Shown here piece after piece: positions 61,083-64,000 of a stretch of 64,000 nucleotides of DNA. The position numbers and the translations under genes are program-made. The DNA lies in NCBI GenBank assembly GCA_964645775.1, contig CAZYBU010000014.1, positions 1-64,000 on the forward strand, given 5' to 3'. The notes beneath the pieces are model-generated. The model was given only the letters and a program-made list of their open reading frames with translations, did not search any database and had not been told where the DNA came from. The first letter of the stretch is position 1, and each line of letters starts with the position of its first letter. The stretch is from CAZYBU01 sp964645775. GTDB lineage: Bacteria; Spirochaetota; UBA4802; UBA5550.

Positions 61083-62134
61083 ACATTAAAGCGAAAGTTT
61101 ATGATGTCCCCATCCTCGATGATGTAGTCCTTGCCCATAACATAAAATTTGCCTGCTTTTTTCAGGGCTTCCTCACTCCCCTCTTCCATGAGCTGATCAT
61201 ATTTCATGACCTCTGCCCGTATGAAGCCTCTCTGGATATCGGAATGAATGACCCCTGCCGCCTCGGGCGCTGTTGAGCCCTTTCGTGCCGGCCACTGTTT
61301 TACCTCGTCGCTACCGACGGTAAAGAAGGTAATAAGATCAAGGGACTTAATGGCAAGACGGGAGAGGAGCTCCAGAGCCGGTTTTTTAATTCCGGCGTCA
61401 CGCATGAACTCCGCCCGTTCACCTTCATCTTCAAGGAGTGAAATCTCTTCCTCCAGGGCGGCGGAAACGGCCATGACGTCCAGGTCCAGGTGAGCGAATG
61501 TACGGCCGGTCTCCTGGATAAGGGAAGCATCCGCCGCTTCTTTTTCGCCCACGTTCAATACGACCAGCATTCGTTTCCTGGTTATGAGAGGATAGCCTGA
61601 GAGGATGCGATTTTCCTCATCAGAGAATTCCATGGTCCGGAGATGCAGTTCCTTCTCCAGGTGGTTTTTGCATTTAACAAGCGCCTCCTCCTCTTCGTCG
61701 AGAGACCTGTCGGCCTTTTTTCGACGGGCCGCCTCGATTCGCTCCATTCTCTTTTCGATAAACAGCAGATCGTGAAGGTTCAGTTCTTCGTTAACGATTC
61801 GGATGTCCCGCATCGGGTCCACGCTGCCTTCCACGTGATAGACCGAGTCGTCCTGGAAGGTCCGGACAACATGACAGAGTGCGTCCGTCATGGCTATATC
61901 ATGGAATATGGTTCCGGTTCGTATGTTTTCCGATTCAATGCGGGGGAGCAGCTCAAGATCGAGCCGGGCAGGGGCCTCGCTCTTCGGTTTATAGAGCCGG
62001 ACAAGGCTGTCAAAGCGGTCGTCCCGGATACGGGCCATTCCGCGGGCTTCAGAAGTGGAAGGTTTCATGCCTGTGAGAAGACGGAAAAGGGTCTTTTTAC
62101 CGGTACTGGGAAGACCGATCATGCCGAGTTTCAT
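61079..62134 (-). CDS. Divergent YchF/OLA1-like GTPase-fold protein
   Basis: 351 residues. The P-loop is MIGLPSTGKKTLFRLLTG, with Lys where YchF has Ser (GKST). The YchF-specific NxxE-type loop (LVVLNVGEKEAA), the coiled helical insert (KRMERIEAARRKK...) and the C-terminal TGS-like region (TFFTVGSDEVKQWPARKGST; GFIRAEVMKYDQLMEEGSEE) are present. The DxxG (G3) switch expected as DIAGL is absent: the position reads LDLELLPRIESEN. It is therefore unlikely to hydrolyse nucleotide normally. YchF normally binds ATP and ribosomes; this copy may be a specialised paralog. Confidence 0.85.
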   Translation of the reverse strand: MKLGMIGLPSTGKKTLFRLLTGMKPSTSEARGMARIRDDRFDSLVRLYKPKSEAPARLDLELLPRIESENIRTGTIFHDIAMTDALCHVVRTFQDDSVYHVEGSVDPMRDIRIVNEELNLHDLLFIEKRMERIEAARRKKADRSLDEEEEALVKCKNHLEKELHLRTMEFSDEENRILSGYPLITRKRMLVVLNVGEKEAADASLIQETGRTFAHLDLDVMAVSAALEEEISLLEDEGERAEFMRDAGIKKPALELLSRLAIKSLDLITFFTVGSDEVKQWPARKGSTAPEAAGVIHSDIQRGFIRAEVMKYDQLMEEGSEEALKKAGKFYVMGKDYIIEDGDIINFRFNV

Positions 62135-62158
62135 GGGTTACACTCCGGGTCGGGGGTT

Positions 62159-63715
62159 TCAGACCATGCCATGGGAATGTTCGGAGAGTTCTTCCGTCAA
62201 TCGGTTTATGCGTATAGTCGACTCGTTAATTCTTGAGGCGATATCGACGAGGTTCTGGGCGAATTCGGAGATGCCGGCCGATGATTTGCTCGATTCCTCG
62301 GTGGCCTGTTTCTGTTCCGAAGTGGAAGTCTCGATCTGACGGCTCGATTCAACGATCCGATCATTAAGGTTATTCAGTGAGCGGATTGAAAGGTCGATGT
62401 CCTCGATCAGATTTTTCAATTCTTTTATCTCGTTTATGATAAACTGTATGGAGTCGTTGAGCTTTTCCATCATTCCGGAAGTATCTTCCACCATCTGGCT
62501 GCTCTGTTCCACAACATTTCGGGTTCCGCTGATGATATTCTCGATCTCACGGGCGTTGGAGGTGGTGGCTTCAGCCAGTTTTGATATCTCGTCCGCGACA
62601 ACGGCGAAACCGCGTCCCGCTTCTCCGGCCCGGGCCGCCTCAATGGAGGCGTTCAGTGACAGAAGGTTTACCTGGTCCGCGATATCGTTGATGACCCCTA
62701 CAAAGTTGGACATCTCGGCGCTCTTCTCCCGTACGGTGTTGAAGGCCTCCCGTGTCTGGGAGATATGCCCCAGGGAGGTGCTGGAATACTCTGTGATGAT
62801 ATTGACGTTGGATGCCATATCCGTGCTGCTTTTCTGCACCTTTTCGTTGACCTGTTTCAGGTCATTGGCGGAACTGGCCGCGAAGCTTACCTCCTCCAGG
62901 AGGGAACGGGCGACCTCGCTTATGCCTTCAGAATTGGAAGCCAGTTCTTCAAGGGACGCGGATATCTCTTCCGTCGAGGCGGCCTGGCTCTGGGAAATGT
63001 CTTCCATTTTGCTGGCCACTTCTTCGTTTTGTTTCATCTCCTCCCGGAGGGTCGCGGTGATTTTTTTGATGGCGGAACCTGTATTCCTCAACTCCTTCAG
63101 GCTGGTATTGGCCTCATCCTGCTTGTCGATAGCCATCTTCAAAAGCTCCCGGGTAGCGCCGGCGCCCATGGAGGCGCTGATGCCTACCATGAAATAGACG
63201 ATATACCGGACCAGGAGGTTGCTGGTTGAACCTCCCGGTATCAGTTCCGGTTTAATGGCGAATATGAGGGATTGGGCCACGACTACCAGGAGAAGGGTGT
63301 AGATGGTGCTTTTCCAGTCGAAATAGAAGACGCTGAGGGAGAGCACGATATAGGCCACGGCGAAGATCTCCGGAGCCCCGAAGAATGTATAGTAGAATAT
63401 ATAAAGACTTATGAGAACACCCGTGATGGTTATATAACCGGATACGCGGCTTCCGCTCAGTTTGCGGGAGAGGAGAAAGGTCGTGAGAAGAACGAGAGTG
63501 CAGCTGGCGAACTCGATGAGGATGTCTTTAAACTGAAGATATTCGGAACCGGCCCCTGTTATCTTAATGGCTGTGACCGCCACGTTGGCCAGGACAAAAA
63601 TGATAATAAAGGATACCATGAGGCGGCGGTTGTTCTTATTCATTACCTCGATGAATATCCGGCGTTTTTCAATATGTCCCTTTGTGGAGTTTTGACTATT
63701 GTCCTGAATATCCAT
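62159..63715 (-). CDS. Methyl-accepting chemotaxis protein with six-helix membrane sensor
   Basis: 518 residues. About six transmembrane helices at 30-190 (LMVSFIIIFVLANVAVTAIK; YITITGVLISLYIFYYTFF; LLVRYIVYFMVGISASMGAG) carry almost no periplasmic domain and no HAMP. The signalling helix ends in the conserved tip DQVNLLSLNASIEAARAGEA and GRGFAVVADEISKLAE. The C-terminus ends SEHSHGMV, with no NWETF pentapeptide. It senses a membrane or intramembrane signal and controls CheA. The upstream gene (partial) is 160 bp away. Confidence 0.93.
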   Translation of the reverse strand: MDIQDNSQNSTKGHIEKRRIFIEVMNKNNRRLMVSFIIIFVLANVAVTAIKITGAGSEYLQFKDILIEFASCTLVLLTTFLLSRKLSGSRVSGYITITGVLISLYIFYYTFFGAPEIFAVAYIVLSLSVFYFDWKSTIYTLLLVVVAQSLIFAIKPELIPGGSTSNLLVRYIVYFMVGISASMGAGATRELLKMAIDKQDEANTSLKELRNTGSAIKKITATLREEMKQNEEVASKMEDISQSQAASTEEISASLEELASNSEGISEVARSLLEEVSFAASSANDLKQVNEKVQKSSTDMASNVNIITEYSSTSLGHISQTREAFNTVREKSAEMSNFVGVINDIADQVNLLSLNASIEAARAGEAGRGFAVVADEISKLAEATTSNAREIENIISGTRNVVEQSSQMVEDTSGMMEKLNDSIQFIINEIKELKNLIEDIDLSIRSLNNLNDRIVESSRQIETSTSEQKQATEESSKSSAGISEFAQNLVDIASRINESTIRINRLTEELSEHSHGMV

Positions 63716-63874
63716 CCTGTGGCTCCTGTAGAAAGTGGGGGGCGCCCGGTCGGTATATACTCATTAAAGACTCAGATGCAAGAAGGTTGGGCATCATTCC
63801 CAGGTAAACGCCTCAATATTGCCAATATCACGGTTCAATGATAATTAAAGTATGTATATACATAGATTGAGATG

Positions 63875-64000
63875 TCATCTAAAATTCTTTTTAAACATGA
63901 AAAATTTACCAATCTTTATGTTTAATCTATCGGCATCCCAGAGATATCCACGTACGGTGATAAATCCGGTTTTACCCGCTGGAATATCCCATCCGTCAAT
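63875..64000 (-). CDS. 3' end of a gene running out of the window
   Basis: Open frame from the right edge to a TGA at 63875-63877. The 41 visible residues include IDGWDIPAGKTGFITVRGYL and WDADRLNIKIGKFFMFKKNF, which look like a real protein C-terminus (mixed hydrophobic/aromatic, Gly and Asp turns). No function can be given. The 159-bp gap to the chemoreceptor gene has no gene of its own. Confidence 0.5.
   Translation of the reverse strand: MDGWDIPAGKTGFITVRGYLWDADRLNIKIGKFFMFKKNFR

Noticed and set aside
63272..63841. 189-codon plus-strand frame opposite the chemoreceptor start
   Set aside because: Antisense to the transmembrane region; no domain.

Overview
This is a chromosomal window of intermediate GC content with dense, mostly well-preserved housekeeping genes. 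I see no rRNA, tRNA, CRISPR array, prophage or complete insertion sequence. The host is a Gram-negative-type, flagellate or otherwise chemotactic bacterium: it has an outer-membrane barrel protein, lipoboxes, a chemoreceptor and a CIRCE heat-shock operator. It makes menaquinone by the futalosine route and runs an F-type ATP synthase. The pair of very acidic proteins at 8912-13173, the SpoIIE-type phosphatases and the six-helix chemoreceptor make a spirochaete (Spirochaetota) my best guess. That placement is an inference, not something the sequence proves.

Layout. 1-1312: end of an outer-membrane protein gene and an orphan HicB-like antitoxin gene. 1546-8779: complete F1Fo ATP synthase operon (atpZ/I-like, B, E, F, H, A, G, D, C) closed by a clear terminator, with two hairpins inside it. 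8912-16169: a four-gene signalling cluster (two acidic proteins, a SpoIIE phosphatase with a cut PAS domain, a triple-PAS histidine kinase). 16298-18850: alpha-glucan phosphorylase. 24760 down to 18857 (minus strand): a translation and membrane operon (coiled-coil protein, cysS, rlmB, lepA, HD hydrolase, rhomboid). 27063-24874: receiver-PAS-histidine kinase.

27172-28209 is the accessory spot. Two copies of a 77-bp element with inverted ends flank a 5'-truncated glycoside hydrolase whose start and stop codons both lie in the repeats. Two glycosyltransferases follow. Then come dodecin, murB, an exonuclease with a WYL-like tail, an ArsR regulator, a STAS protein, a PanP-like decarboxylase and a secreted protein. 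36191-37602 is a CIRCE-controlled run of three Hsp20 genes.

37602-51559 holds single genes and small units: MscS channel, YheT-like hydrolase, a GAF-GAF-SpoIIE phosphatase, DUF2804, NIF3-like protein, an OFA-family transporter, a CNNM-CBS protein, YhhN, nitroreductase, thioesterase and three lipoproteins. 51647-64000 carries mfd, an aldo/keto reductase, a second STAS-like gene, mqnD-mqnB, cysteine synthase, transketolase, a divergent YchF-like protein, a chemoreceptor and the 3' end of another gene.

How it fits together. Menaquinone synthesis and the F-type ATP synthase point to respiratory energy conservation. Glucan phosphorylase and transketolase supply central carbon. Two SpoIIE phosphatases and two STAS proteins imply a partner-switching network whose anti-sigma kinase lies elsewhere. 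The most unusual signals are the repeat-bracketed hydrolase fragment, the GGGTCWGACCC palindrome scattered through the window, a 14-bp stem-loop that puts the atpF stop codon in its loop, and a perfect 12-9-12 inverted repeat before the nitroreductase gene.
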